DNA from: CAZQEZ01 sp964592475
GTDB taxonomy: Bacteria > Bacteroidota > Bacteroidia > Cytophagales > Cyclobacteriaceae
Assembly: GCA_964592475.1 (NCBI GenBank)
Contig: CAZQEZ010000072.1
Coordinates: 1 to 22,454, forward strand
Length of the DNA stretch: 22,454 bases
Reading direction: 5' to 3'
Made by a program: the position numbers and the translations under genes. A model generated the notes under the pieces. That model was given only the letters and a program-made list of their open reading frames with translations. It was not told the DNA's origin and made no database searches. Shown one piece after another: positions 7,824 to 15,778 of this stretch (within the stretch, counting starts at the first letter, position 1; every line of letters begins with the position of its first letter).

Positions 7824-8123
7824 ATGGCAATTTTTACTACTCAGTGGTTAAAAAGTTTATTTAACTCTAAAACTAATATTGATTTAGGTAAATGTAAAGA
7901 TGATGAGTGCAATAGGTTATTGCAGGTTATACTGGATGGAGAAGCCTCTGAGAATGACGAAAAAAATTTCTTTCAGCACATTAAAAATTGTTCTTATTGC
8001 TACAACAGATATATGTTGGAAAAATCTATCAGAAAACTAATTCGCACGAAGATGAAAAAAGAATCTGTTCCAGCGGATTTGGTAGATTCCATCAAATTGA
8101 AAATCCAAGCCACACAAGGATAA
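7824..8123 (+). CDS. Soluble zinc-binding anti-sigma factor (zf-HC2/ZAS-like)
   Basis: A 99-residue protein lacking any membrane segment. It carries the zinc anti-sigma pattern C29-x22-H52-x3-C56-x2-C59 (HIKNCSYC) preceded by CNRLLQVILDGEAS, the usual 'C..ll..ylDgE' start of zf-HC2 domains; Cys24 is an extra nearby thiol. In the ZAS family this site binds zinc, and in RsrA oxidation of it releases the sigma factor. The frame is open back to a TTG at 7725 inside the sigma gene, but the ATG at 7824, 10 bases after the sigma stop, gives the expected length and avoids a long overlap. It is followed seven bases later by gmk. The partner is very likely the sigma factor encoded just upstream; a redox trigger is inference. 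Confidence 0.85.
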   Translation: MAIFTTQWLKSLFNSKTNIDLGKCKDDECNRLLQVILDGEASENDEKNFFQHIKNCSYCYNRYMLEKSIRKLIRTKMKKESVPADLVDSIKLKIQATQG

Positions 8124-8130
8124 AAGGTCA

Positions 8131-8700
8131 ATGAATTCCGGTAAAGTTATTATTTTTTCCGCTCCTTCAGGTTCGGGTAAAACTACCATTGTTCGGCATT
8201 TACTTAAAAATATGCCTCAGCTAGGCTTTTCTATTTCTGCCACTACCAGAAAGGCTCGAGCGCATGAAAAAAATGGAGTTCATTACTATTTTTTTTATCC
8301 TGACCAATTCCGTCAGCTAATTAATCGAAATGCTTTAATAGAATGGGAACAGGTTTACCAGGATAAATATTACGGCACCCTGAAAGAAGAAGTTGAACGA
8401 ATTTGGGCTGGTGGACAGCATGTAATATTTGATGTAGATGTAAAAGGTGGTGTACAATTAAAAAATCATTTTCAGGAGAACGCGTTGGCGATTTTTATAA
8501 GAGTGCCTTCATTTGAAATCCTGAAGAAAAGGCTTGAAGCCAGGCAATCGGAAAGTAAAGAATCACTGCAAGAAAGATTGCAAAAAGCAGAAAGTGAAAA
8601 CACCTATGCAGATAAATTTGATCGTATAATTGTAAATGACAATTTGGATCAAGCCCTGGCAGAAGCAAAAGAACTTGTAGTGAAATTTATCAGTCAATAA
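8131..8700 (+). CDS. gmk: Guanylate kinase
   Basis: Cytoplasmic guanylate kinase, which converts GMP plus ATP to GDP plus ADP. The 189-residue product starts with MNSGKVIIFSAPSGSGKTTI, whose P-loop GSGKT is at residues 14-18. GMP-binding elements follow: SISATTRKARAHEKNGVHYYF (the conserved 'S.TTR..R..E..G..Y.F' pattern) and, further on, IFDVDVKGGVQLK. The lid and C-terminal segment (RLEARQSESKESLQERL) is typical. It starts seven bases after the anti-sigma gene and is followed 11 bases later by nadD. The gmk-nadD pair is common in Bacteroidota, usually after a YicC-like gene; here the sigma/anti-sigma pair stands upstream instead. Confidence 0.96.
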   Translation: MNSGKVIIFSAPSGSGKTTIVRHLLKNMPQLGFSISATTRKARAHEKNGVHYYFFYPDQFRQLINRNALIEWEQVYQDKYYGTLKEEVERIWAGGQHVIFDVDVKGGVQLKNHFQENALAIFIRVPSFEILKKRLEARQSESKESLQERLQKAESENTYADKFDRIIVNDNLDQALAEAKELVVKFISQ

Positions 8701-8711
8701 ACGATTATAAT

Positions 8712-9305
8712 ATGAAAGTTGGATTATTTTTTGGTTCTTTTAATCCTATTCATAGTGGACATTTGATAGTAGCTAACTATATTGTAGAGGCTACTAACCT
8801 AGATGAATTGTGGTTTGTAATATCTCCCCGAAATCCATTTAAAAGTGCTAAAAGCTTACTACACGAATTTGACCGTATTGATTTAGTAGAAAGAGCCATT
8901 GAAGATAATCTTAATTTTAAAGCTACTGATGTAGAATTTCATCTGCCAAAACCTAGCTACACTATTACTACTCTTACACATTTAGCTGATAAACATGGGC
9001 ACGATTTTGCATTAATATTGGGGGAAGATAACCTTCATTCTTTTACTAATTGGCGAAATCACCAACAAATATTGAAAAATCATGCCATTTATGTTTATCC
9101 ACGACCCGGTGTTTCACCCAAAGATTCAGTCACAGCTAATCAGGATTTGCTAGGGCACCCCCATATAAATATCGTTTCTGATGCGCCAATTATTGGTATT
9201 TCTGCAACCATGATCCGAAAGTTTGTAAAAGAGAATAAATCACTTAAATACCTGGTGCCTGATAAAGTAGCTGAAATGATTCACGATAGAAAATTTTATA
9301 GGTAG
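8712..9305 (+). CDS. nadD: Nicotinate-nucleotide adenylyltransferase
   Basis: NadD joins nicotinate mononucleotide and ATP to form deamido-NAD in NAD synthesis. The 197-residue product opens with MKVGLFFGSFNPIHSGH, the nucleotidyltransferase signature G-S-F-x-P-x-H-x-G-H (residues 8-17). It ends with the second family motif ISATMIR (163-169, the ISxTxxR signature), and has the usual ISPRNPFK substrate segment. It is the last gene of the sigma-gmk-nadD operon, followed two bases later by a terminator region. Length and motifs are intact. Confidence 0.96.
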   Translation: MKVGLFFGSFNPIHSGHLIVANYIVEATNLDELWFVISPRNPFKSAKSLLHEFDRIDLVERAIEDNLNFKATDVEFHLPKPSYTITTLTHLADKHGHDFALILGEDNLHSFTNWRNHQQILKNHAIYVYPRPGVSPKDSVTANQDLLGHPHINIVSDAPIIGISATMIRKFVKENKSLKYLVPDKVAEMIHDRKFYR

Positions 9306-9306
9306 C

Positions 9307-9345
9307 AAAAAAAACCCTGCAATATTTATTTTACAGGGGTTTTTC
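9307..9345. terminator. Bidirectional terminator between nadD and the T9SS cargo gene
   Basis: AAAACCCTG (9311-9319) pairs with CAGGGGTTTT (9334-9344, one bulged G) around a 14-base AT loop. T-runs follow on both strands (GGTTTTTCG on plus; the A-run 9307-9314 reads as T on minus). It sits between convergent genes and probably serves both. Confidence 0.85.
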
Positions 9346-9376
9346 GTGTTATTTCTTCTATCTATCTAATTTCTAT

Positions 9377-12300
9377 TTATTTTAACAGTGTAACGCCCCC
9401 TCGCTTTTCAAATGTGCCTCTCTCAGGACTTGTTTCACTTTTATAAGTTATTTTATAAGCATAAGTACCTAGAGGCAATATTTTACCATTAAAAGTACCA
9501 TCCCATTCAAAATCTTGTTCATTAGAGTAAAAAATTAATTCGCCCCAACGACTGAAGATAAATACTTCAAAGTCAGTCACGAACAATGGCTCCACGGTAA
9601 ATTGATCATTATTACCATCACCATTGGGTGTGAAAGCCGTAGGAATAAACACTCGTGGTTCACAATCATTTTCAATTAAAACGGTATCAAGTGTCACACA
9701 GCCAAATGCATTAGTTAGCCTGGCAGTCACATTTCCTTCCAATCCTCCGGAAACGACCAATGTAGGATCCATTCCTAATAAATTGTTGGACGATAAGCTA
9801 TACCATTCATATTCGATAAAGGTATTTGCTGGCTCAATGATTACGAAGTTATTGTCAGGATTAGGGTCTTCCGCACAGTATAAGTACCGCTGCTGCAGCT
9901 CCGGATCTGTAGTTGGTAATCGATTTACTTCAGTAGTATCAGCATCAGAGCAAGCATTAAGAGTACCCACTACCCTGTAAATCCCTTCATCAAAAACGCT
10001 AAGAGTATCGGTATTCTGGGAGGATATTTGATTACTACCCCTAAACCATCCATAGCTTAGTCCTGAAAGATTTCCTTCAGCAGTAAGTAAAATCGGATTA
10101 CCGTCATCGCATGCTTGTGAAGAAGTGAGATTTACAACTATTTCTTCAAAAACCTCAAAATCCTGAGGTCCTGCACTGGCGGTACAGCCGGTTTGTTGAT
10201 TACTTACCAATAGGTCGATAGAATAGGTACCTATCGCGTTGAAATTGATCGTTTGTAAGCTGGAGTTGGGCACGGGACTACCATTATTAGACCAAACATA
10301 AGAGTAATTTCCTGTAGGGGTAGGATCTGCACGAAGTGTCAGGTTTTCCTGACAACCATTCGTTACCGGTGTAATAGCCACTGTTGGGCTGGCATACACG
10401 TTTACAGTAAAGGTAGTGTCAACAGGGCAGTTATCGCTGCTTACCGTAAGGGTGATTTCATTTGCACCAGCATTGGTAATACTTGCTGTATCTTCATCAC
10501 TGATGAGATTACTTAGTTCGTCTCGCCAAATATAACCGGGGTTAGGGTCTGTAATATTAGCAGTTACTAGCGCGGGCGAGCATTCTCCATTAATAGTAAC
10601 GGAGTAGTTAGTATTTGGTAAAGCACCAACCGAGGCATTTTCTATTAGCACACAGCCAACATCATCAATGATTTCAATCACATAATCACCTGCATCTAAA
10701 TCCTGTAATGTAAATACTGTACCTGGCCCCGTTTGTAGACGATCAAATTCAGAACCTGAAGTGTTGTTGTTTAGGGTGATTTGCAAAGGAAAATTAACAG
10801 TTCCCCCCAAGTCTAATTCAAAAGCGCTCAAACTATCACAACCTGGTTGTGGAACTAGATTATTCACTGTAATGGTACCAATGTCAGACAACCCAATGTC
10901 CTCACGACTGGAGCAGCCAGTTAGCGGGTTTATTAATTCCAGTGTATAAGTACCTCCGCCAATGTTATCTAATAAAAGCACATCACTGGCCAATAATACA
11001 GCTGCATCATCATACCAATTAATATTATAATTGTTCGGATTTGACGGAATTTGAATTTCGCCATTATCTACATTACAGGTAGCTGGGGTAGTTGATGCAG
11101 CTGCAACTGACGGCTCAGAGTTTACCGTAAATTCTACCGTATCGTTGGCTACACAAGTAGTAATCGGGTCGACTACACTGACCACGTACTCAAAATTTCC
11201 AGGTGTATCAGTATTTACTGCAAGGCTTGGATTTTCATTATTTTGATTTGCACCATTTATGTACCAGGTAAAATCGGCCAGGGCACTAATTCCCGTACTT
11301 AAAGGCGATACGTTCTCATCCTGACAAACCGTTTGATCAAGTCCCAGATCGAAAATAGGTCGTCCATCAACTACAGTAACTTCTCTATCAGAGGTACATC
11401 CATTTAGATCTACTATCGTTGCTTGATAAACTCCTACTTCATCAACAGTTAGTAGCTGGGTAGAGTCGCCTGTAGACCAAACATAGGTTAAATTGGGCCG
11501 GTTAAGCGTATCCATATCTAAAGTAAGATCGTTGGCACACAAAGCTGTAGCTGTAGGGATCGTCGGATCAACCGGATTGGGAAATACCTCTACAGTAGCG
11601 GTTAAGGTTGTATCAAGGCCACAACGGTTAAACATTCGTAATCCAACATTGTAAATACCGTCATCATTGAAGGTAAAATCAAATTCTGTTTCGGTAGATG
11701 AGTGAACTATTGAATTGTCAGATGCTCTACGTATGGTCCAGGCTACTTCATCAATCACTGAGGTTGTATCTGCATTGAAACTAATAGGTGCTCCAATACA
11801 CGTGGGTCCTCCTACTGATAAAAGAGGATCTCCAAAAGCATTCCCGTCCTGATCGATATTATTGGGCAATCCAAGCTCACTTGTTCTTCCGCCTAAACTT
11901 ATTGTATTAAGTTGTAAAAAAGATTCAGCAAGTGTGTCACGAGGATTTATTATACCCAAACTGGTGGCCCCTTCATGGGCAACCATGATTTGACCATTTG
12001 GGGCAGTTTGTAAAGCCCCAAGTCGCTCGCTATCATCATATAAATTCCAGAAATTATTTTCGATATACGCAACATCTGTTGTGTCAATGTAATATTCATT
12101 AATAATAGAACCACCACTACTTAATAAAGAAACAAATAATTTGCTTCCGCGCATTTCAATACCATATACAGAATATTGAGGATATGGCGCATTGGTTATT
12201 TCTATTCTTCTATAGTTATTTAATGTTAAATCGATAGTATCAATCTCAAATAATTCGATAGCATTTGTTGGTCCAGATAAACCCACGGCTACATCTGTGC

Positions 12301-14542
12301 CATTCACACGCATATAACCTTCACCATTTGACTGATTAGAATCGTCATGAACAGAACCTATTGAGGATATAATCGGACCTCTTAGACCTTCTTCAGTAGC
12401 TACATATGCCCGGAAAACATTATTGCCATATTCATGCGCGTAAAAGAATGTAGCATCGCTAGCTGCTCCTGCTATTCTTTCAGTACTAGGGGCAAAAAGG
12501 TGTAAGTTTTGTAAAACTACTGCTCCATTGCCATTATTTTCCTTTATATCTACTACCGAGTAATTTAAGTTGTAGGTATTATCACCAAATATTTCCTCAG
12601 TAGTAATGATATAAAACATGGTTTCATCACCTTCAAATGGCATGATAAATACAGATTGAGTAGAACGTTGACCTCCACCTATATTGTTTCCAATAATTGA
12701 ATGATCTCTTCCCCACACAGTTACTCCATCGGTATAAAAAAGCATATCCCCATTTTGATCAGATTGGGTAGCTACTCCTTCCGGGGCTGACATTTGCCCA
12801 TCTAGCAGAGGTACCGGAGGATCATCGGGCGGAGGCTGCGGATTAAAGTCTAATCCGGCTTGATTACCAAAATACCAAATGTTGCTGGTATTTACTTGGA
12901 TTGGATATTCATCTACTCGCAAACCACCGTACAAAGTACAACCATTGGCATAAGTAGCCGCTACCCAGTAATATCCGGTAGTATCTACATCGATGGTTTG
13001 GCTAGTTGCACCAGTAGACCAGGCATAGCTAACTGCTCCACTACCAGGGTCTAAAGTTAAAACTTCATCGGGGCAAATTACTGTATCGGAGGGCAATTGA
13101 AGTTGATTATCATTTTGTATTATATTAACTGTACTCGTAACGGTATCGGCTTGTCCGCCACGAGTTACAATTAAAGTTACATTGTAAACTCCGGGATTTT
13201 GATATTCATACACCGGAGCAACTGTAGTAGAGGTACCGGCACCATCCCCAAAATTCCATTGATAGCTATCAGGTAATGGCTCGCTATCGTCGAGTACCGT
13301 GGGGAAAAATTTCGTAACGTCGTTTTGACAACTATCCAAATAGGTAAAATTAATACCTAACGGGGGCAACTCCATTCGAGGTAAAAATTGAGGAAATTGC
13401 CTGCCGCTAAAATTATCATTATCAAAAGGTTGTGATACATATTGCACCAAATTAAAAACACTGTCTGGTTCATTTATAACCCCTAATCTAATATTGCCAG
13501 CGGAATTGTTTTGATATAAATGATAAATATTACCATCAGGAGCACTTTGCAAGCCATAACTACGATAGATATCATTGTCAAGGACATCTTGAAGACCATT
13601 ACCGATATTATTGAGGTCAAATTGATATATATTGGCCACATCGCCGGTGCCACCGTGCCTTGAGAGGTAAAGAAATTGACCATTGGGAGACCATTCTGTA
13701 TCGTATATCGCCTCACCTACAAAATCAGTATTGAATGAATTAAGCACAGGTTGATCATAGGTGATGGTACCAGTAGCCGCGTCAAAATCCAGTAATTGCA
13801 CATTAGTATTTTGACTCTGAGGGGCAACGGCTATTTTACCGTTTGTTCTGCTGTAACTCAAATTTCCTGCAATCATAGGAGAAGGCAAATTAGCTGTGCT
13901 GACCAGGTTAAATGTAGTTGGCCCCACTATTTCATATACGTTAATTGCAGTTGAATTATAAGCAGCAGAAATTAAATAAAATTGACTTAAGTCGTTACTT
14001 GATACCGTTATCATCCCTTCCGCTACATTGTTAATACCAGCAAGTTGATTCGTTGAAGTAAGTTCGCCATAGGCAACATTTGCCAGCGGGTCAGGTACAT
14101 TCAATGCCATATCTACAATGCTAAAGGATATTGTTCCAGGAGTTGTGAAAGTTGCCGAGTTGGAAAATATGATGTATCGGTCATCCTCATTGGGTACCGG
14201 TGCCAAGGCAACCGGTTGGTTGCTGGCTGGATTACCATTGAGGTTTCCCCCGGGCATGGCTTGATGCCGGGAATCATACACACGAGTTCCATCGGTGTAG
14301 AAAAGCAAATCCATACTTAACATATCGGTGGCTACTGCACTTCCACCGCTACCGAATAAATTATTTTGATTATTTACAATTTCTGCTGTATTATCAGGCC
14401 TGGTAAACACTAATCCCTGAGGGGAATTGCCGAAATACCAAATATTGCGAGAAAAATCTTGTGCAACAACCTGATTATCAATAGCATAGACAAATAGAAA
14501 TGAAAATATAGCAGCTGAACAAAGTAATTTTACTTTAAACAT
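9377..14542 (-). CDS. Giant T9SS-secreted protein with duplicated propeller/PKD modules and gliding-motility C-terminal domain
   Basis: A 1721-residue exported protein. Residues 1-28 are a signal peptide ending VVAQ. Residues 33-385 look like a beta-propeller beginning NIWYFGN and containing LLFYTDG. A PKD-like domain (about 400-475, with YQWNFGDGAG) and an Ig-like unit (about 487-545, with YAWSTGA) follow. The whole set is repeated: NIWYFGN at 554, MLFYTDG at 600, a PKD-like unit at about 905-988, and YVWSTGD at about 1020. Residues 1060-1625 are further Ig/PKD-like repeats rich in Thr, Asn and Cys. The last 95 residues (from about 1627) are the type B T9SS sorting domain: VFIPTAFTPNGDGNNDQF, then FSRWGELIF, then LPLGTYAYKI, ending VTLLK. 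It is divergent from a PorP/SprF gene, the usual partner of type B cargo. The likely role is as a cell-surface adhesin or matrix protein; the ligand is unknown. Confidence 0.92.
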   Translation of the reverse strand: MFKVKLLCSAAIFSFLFVYAIDNQVVAQDFSRNIWYFGNSPQGLVFTRPDNTAEIVNNQNNLFGSGGSAVATDMLSMDLLFYTDGTRVYDSRHQAMPGGNLNGNPASNQPVALAPVPNEDDRYIIFSNSATFTTPGTISFSIVDMALNVPDPLANVAYGELTSTNQLAGINNVAEGMITVSSNDLSQFYLISAAYNSTAINVYEIVGPTTFNLVSTANLPSPMIAGNLSYSRTNGKIAVAPQSQNTNVQLLDFDAATGTITYDQPVLNSFNTDFVGEAIYDTEWSPNGQFLYLSRHGGTGDVANIYQFDLNNIGNGLQDVLDNDIYRSYGLQSAPDGNIYHLYQNNSAGNIRLGVINEPDSVFNLVQYVSQPFDNDNFSGRQFPQFLPRMELPPLGINFTYLDSCQNDVTKFFPTVLDDSEPLPDSYQWNFGDGAGTSTTVAPVYEYQNPGVYNVTLIVTRGGQADTVTSTVNIIQNDNQLQLPSDTVICPDEVLTLDPGSGAVSYAWSTGATSQTIDVDTTGYYWVAATYANGCTLYGGLRVDEYPIQVNTSNIWYFGNQAGLDFNPQPPPDDPPVPLLDGQMSAPEGVATQSDQNGDMLFYTDGVTVWGRDHSIIGNNIGGGQRSTQSVFIMPFEGDETMFYIITTEEIFGDNTYNLNYSVVDIKENNGNGAVVLQNLHLFAPSTERIAGAASDATFFYAHEYGNNVFRAYVATEEGLRGPIISSIGSVHDDSNQSNGEGYMRVNGTDVAVGLSGPTNAIELFEIDTIDLTLNNYRRIEITNAPYPQYSVYGIEMRGSKLFVSLLSSGGSIINEYYIDTTDVAYIENNFWNLYDDSERLGALQTAPNGQIMVAHEGATSLGIINPRDTLAESFLQLNTISLGGRTSELGLPNNIDQDGNAFGDPLLSVGGPTCIGAPISFNADTTSVIDEVAWTIRRASDNSIVHSSTETEFDFTFNDDGIYNVGLRMFNRCGLDTTLTATVEVFPNPVDPTIPTATALCANDLTLDMDTLNRPNLTYVWSTGDSTQLLTVDEVGVYQATIVDLNGCTSDREVTVVDGRPIFDLGLDQTVCQDENVSPLSTGISALADFTWYINGANQNNENPSLAVNTDTPGNFEYVVSVVDPITTCVANDTVEFTVNSEPSVAAASTTPATCNVDNGEIQIPSNPNNYNINWYDDAAVLLASDVLLLDNIGGGTYTLELINPLTGCSSREDIGLSDIGTITVNNLVPQPGCDSLSAFELDLGGTVNFPLQITLNNNTSGSEFDRLQTGPGTVFTLQDLDAGDYVIEIIDDVGCVLIENASVGALPNTNYSVTINGECSPALVTANITDPNPGYIWRDELSNLISDEDTASITNAGANEITLTVSSDNCPVDTTFTVNVYASPTVAITPVTNGCQENLTLRADPTPTGNYSYVWSNNGSPVPNSSLQTINFNAIGTYSIDLLVSNQQTGCTASAGPQDFEVFEEIVVNLTSSQACDDGNPILLTAEGNLSGLSYGWFRGSNQISSQNTDTLSVFDEGIYRVVGTLNACSDADTTEVNRLPTTDPELQQRYLYCAEDPNPDNNFVIIEPANTFIEYEWYSLSSNNLLGMDPTLVVSGGLEGNVTARLTNAFGCVTLDTVLIENDCEPRVFIPTAFTPNGDGNNDQFTVEPLFVTDFEVFIFSRWGELIFYSNEQDFEWDGTFNGKILPLGTYAYKITYKSETSPERGTFEKRGGVTLLK

Positions 14543-14583
14543 GTTAACTTTTTAAGTTGATATACCAATAAACTATATACGAA

Positions 14584-14616
14584 CAAACGGTAAAAATTAA
14601 TATCTTTTTCAACAAA
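14584..14616 (-). promoter_or_regulatory. Possible promoter of the T9SS cargo gene
   Basis: Read on the minus strand, TTTG (14613-14616) and ACCGTTTG (14584-14591) are separated by 21 bases. The second box keeps the TTTG core but lacks the leading TA. A start near 14578 would give a leader of about 35 bases. Confidence 0.35.
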
Positions 14617-14666
14617 AATAATACAATCATGTTGAAAACTTCGTTAAAATGATTACATTTCAGTAT

Positions 14667-14698
14667 TCAAATGATTGAGATTAATTTCAATACATTGA
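14667..14698. repeat. Imperfect inverted repeat between the divergent T9SS genes
   Basis: TCAAATGATTGA (14667-14678) and TCAATACATTGA (14687-14698) form arms matching at 9 of 12 positions around an 8-base centre. It lies midway in the 210-bp gap between the divergent cargo and PorP/SprF genes, where a shared operator would be expected. The region is AT-rich, so chance is a real alternative. Confidence 0.25.
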
Positions 14699-14715
14699 TT
14701 TTTAGGAAAGTGCAT

Positions 14716-14745
14716 TTTGCAAAAATAATAGCAGCTATAAATTTA
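14716..14745 (+). promoter_or_regulatory. Probable promoter of the PorP/SprF gene
   Basis: TTTG (14716-14719) is followed after 18 bases by TAAATTTA (14738-14745), a one-mismatch match to TAnnTTTG. The ATG is at 14753, so the leader would be only about 0-3 bases. Confidence 0.45.
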
Positions 14746-14752
14746 AATTTAA

Positions 14753-15775
14753 ATGCTTAAAAGAACTCTTATTTTCTTATTGGTAATTAGTTTTTCGCCA
14801 ATTGCCAAGGCGCAGGATCCGCAATTTTCGCAGTTTTATGCTGCACCTCTTTATTTAAACCCTGCCTTTGCAGGCTCTACCGGATTAGCCAGAGCAGGGC
14901 TAAATTATCGTAATCAATGGCCTTCTATCAATGCTAATTTCGTAAGTTATTCAGCTTATTTTGATTACTATTTTAGCGATTACAACAGTGGACTCGGCTT
15001 CATGGTATTGTCCGATGTAGTTGGCACACCTGCTTTGCAACAAAACACGATATCGCTCCAATACGCCTATCAATTACCTATTACTCCCGGCCTAACCTTT
15101 CGTCCGGGTGCGCAAGTAGCTGCTGTTTTAGGAAGTAATAATTTTAACCAATATGTTTTTGGTGATCAATATGACCCGGGTACCGGCCTTCCAACCAATC
15201 CCACTGATGAAACGGGTTTGGGAGGGAATCAGTTTTATATGGATGTAGCCCTTGGTGGCCTGTTGTACAGTAAAAATTTCTGGTTTGGGGGAGCCGTGCA
15301 TCACATTACAGAACCCAATCAATCATTTAATGAAGGTACAGTGAGTGAGTTGCCCATGAAATTTTCATTACATGCCGGATATAAAATCCCTTTAAAATAT
15401 GAACAAAACATGAGCTTTTTAGGAGCCATAAGAGAAGTAAGCTTTACACCCACGATACAATATAAGTCTCAGGGACAGTTTGATCAATTGGACATTGGTA
15501 CTTATTTCACCTATGAGCCCTTAGTAGTTGGCTTATGGTATCGCGGATTGCCCATTAGCTCAATAGAAGGGAGTAGTGGAAATGAGTCGGCTATTGTATT
15601 GGTGGGACTTAGTTTCAATAATTTTAATGTCGGTTATAGTTTCGACTATACGCTGAGTGAATTGGGCATAAGATCCGGCGGTGCCCATGAGCTAAGTTTA
15701 TCGTATGCATTCTTTTGGGGCGACCCGAGTAAGCCACCCAAGAACAAGCGTATTTTGCCATGTCCTAAATTTTAA
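14753..15775 (+). CDS. PorP/SprF family type IX secretion system membrane protein
   Basis: A 340-residue outer-membrane protein. The signal peptide (MLKRTLIFLLVISFSPIAKAQ, cleavage after AKA or AQ) is followed by DPQFSQFYAAPLYLNPAFAGS, the family hallmark, then LNYRNQWPSINANFVSYSAYFDYYF. The rest is an amphipathic beta pattern that suggests a barrel, ending with ELSLSYAFFWG and a short Lys/Pro tail. SprF-type members are needed to secrete or anchor proteins with type B T9SS sorting domains. The divergently oriented giant cargo gene carries such a domain, so the two are probably a dedicated pair; the rest of the T9SS machinery is not in this window. The stop codon lies three bases from the convergent sulfatase stop codon. 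Confidence 0.92.
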   Translation: MLKRTLIFLLVISFSPIAKAQDPQFSQFYAAPLYLNPAFAGSTGLARAGLNYRNQWPSINANFVSYSAYFDYYFSDYNSGLGFMVLSDVVGTPALQQNTISLQYAYQLPITPGLTFRPGAQVAAVLGSNNFNQYVFGDQYDPGTGLPTNPTDETGLGGNQFYMDVALGGLLYSKNFWFGGAVHHITEPNQSFNEGTVSELPMKFSLHAGYKIPLKYEQNMSFLGAIREVSFTPTIQYKSQGQFDQLDIGTYFTYEPLVVGLWYRGLPISSIEGSSGNESAIVLVGLSFNNFNVGYSFDYTLSELGIRSGGAHELSLSYAFFWGDPSKPPKNKRILPCPKF

Positions 15776-15778
15776 AAA

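Noticed and set aside
9624..13054. Plus-strand ORFs inside the giant T9SS gene
   Set aside because: They are short shadow frames with no start signal or recognisable motif.
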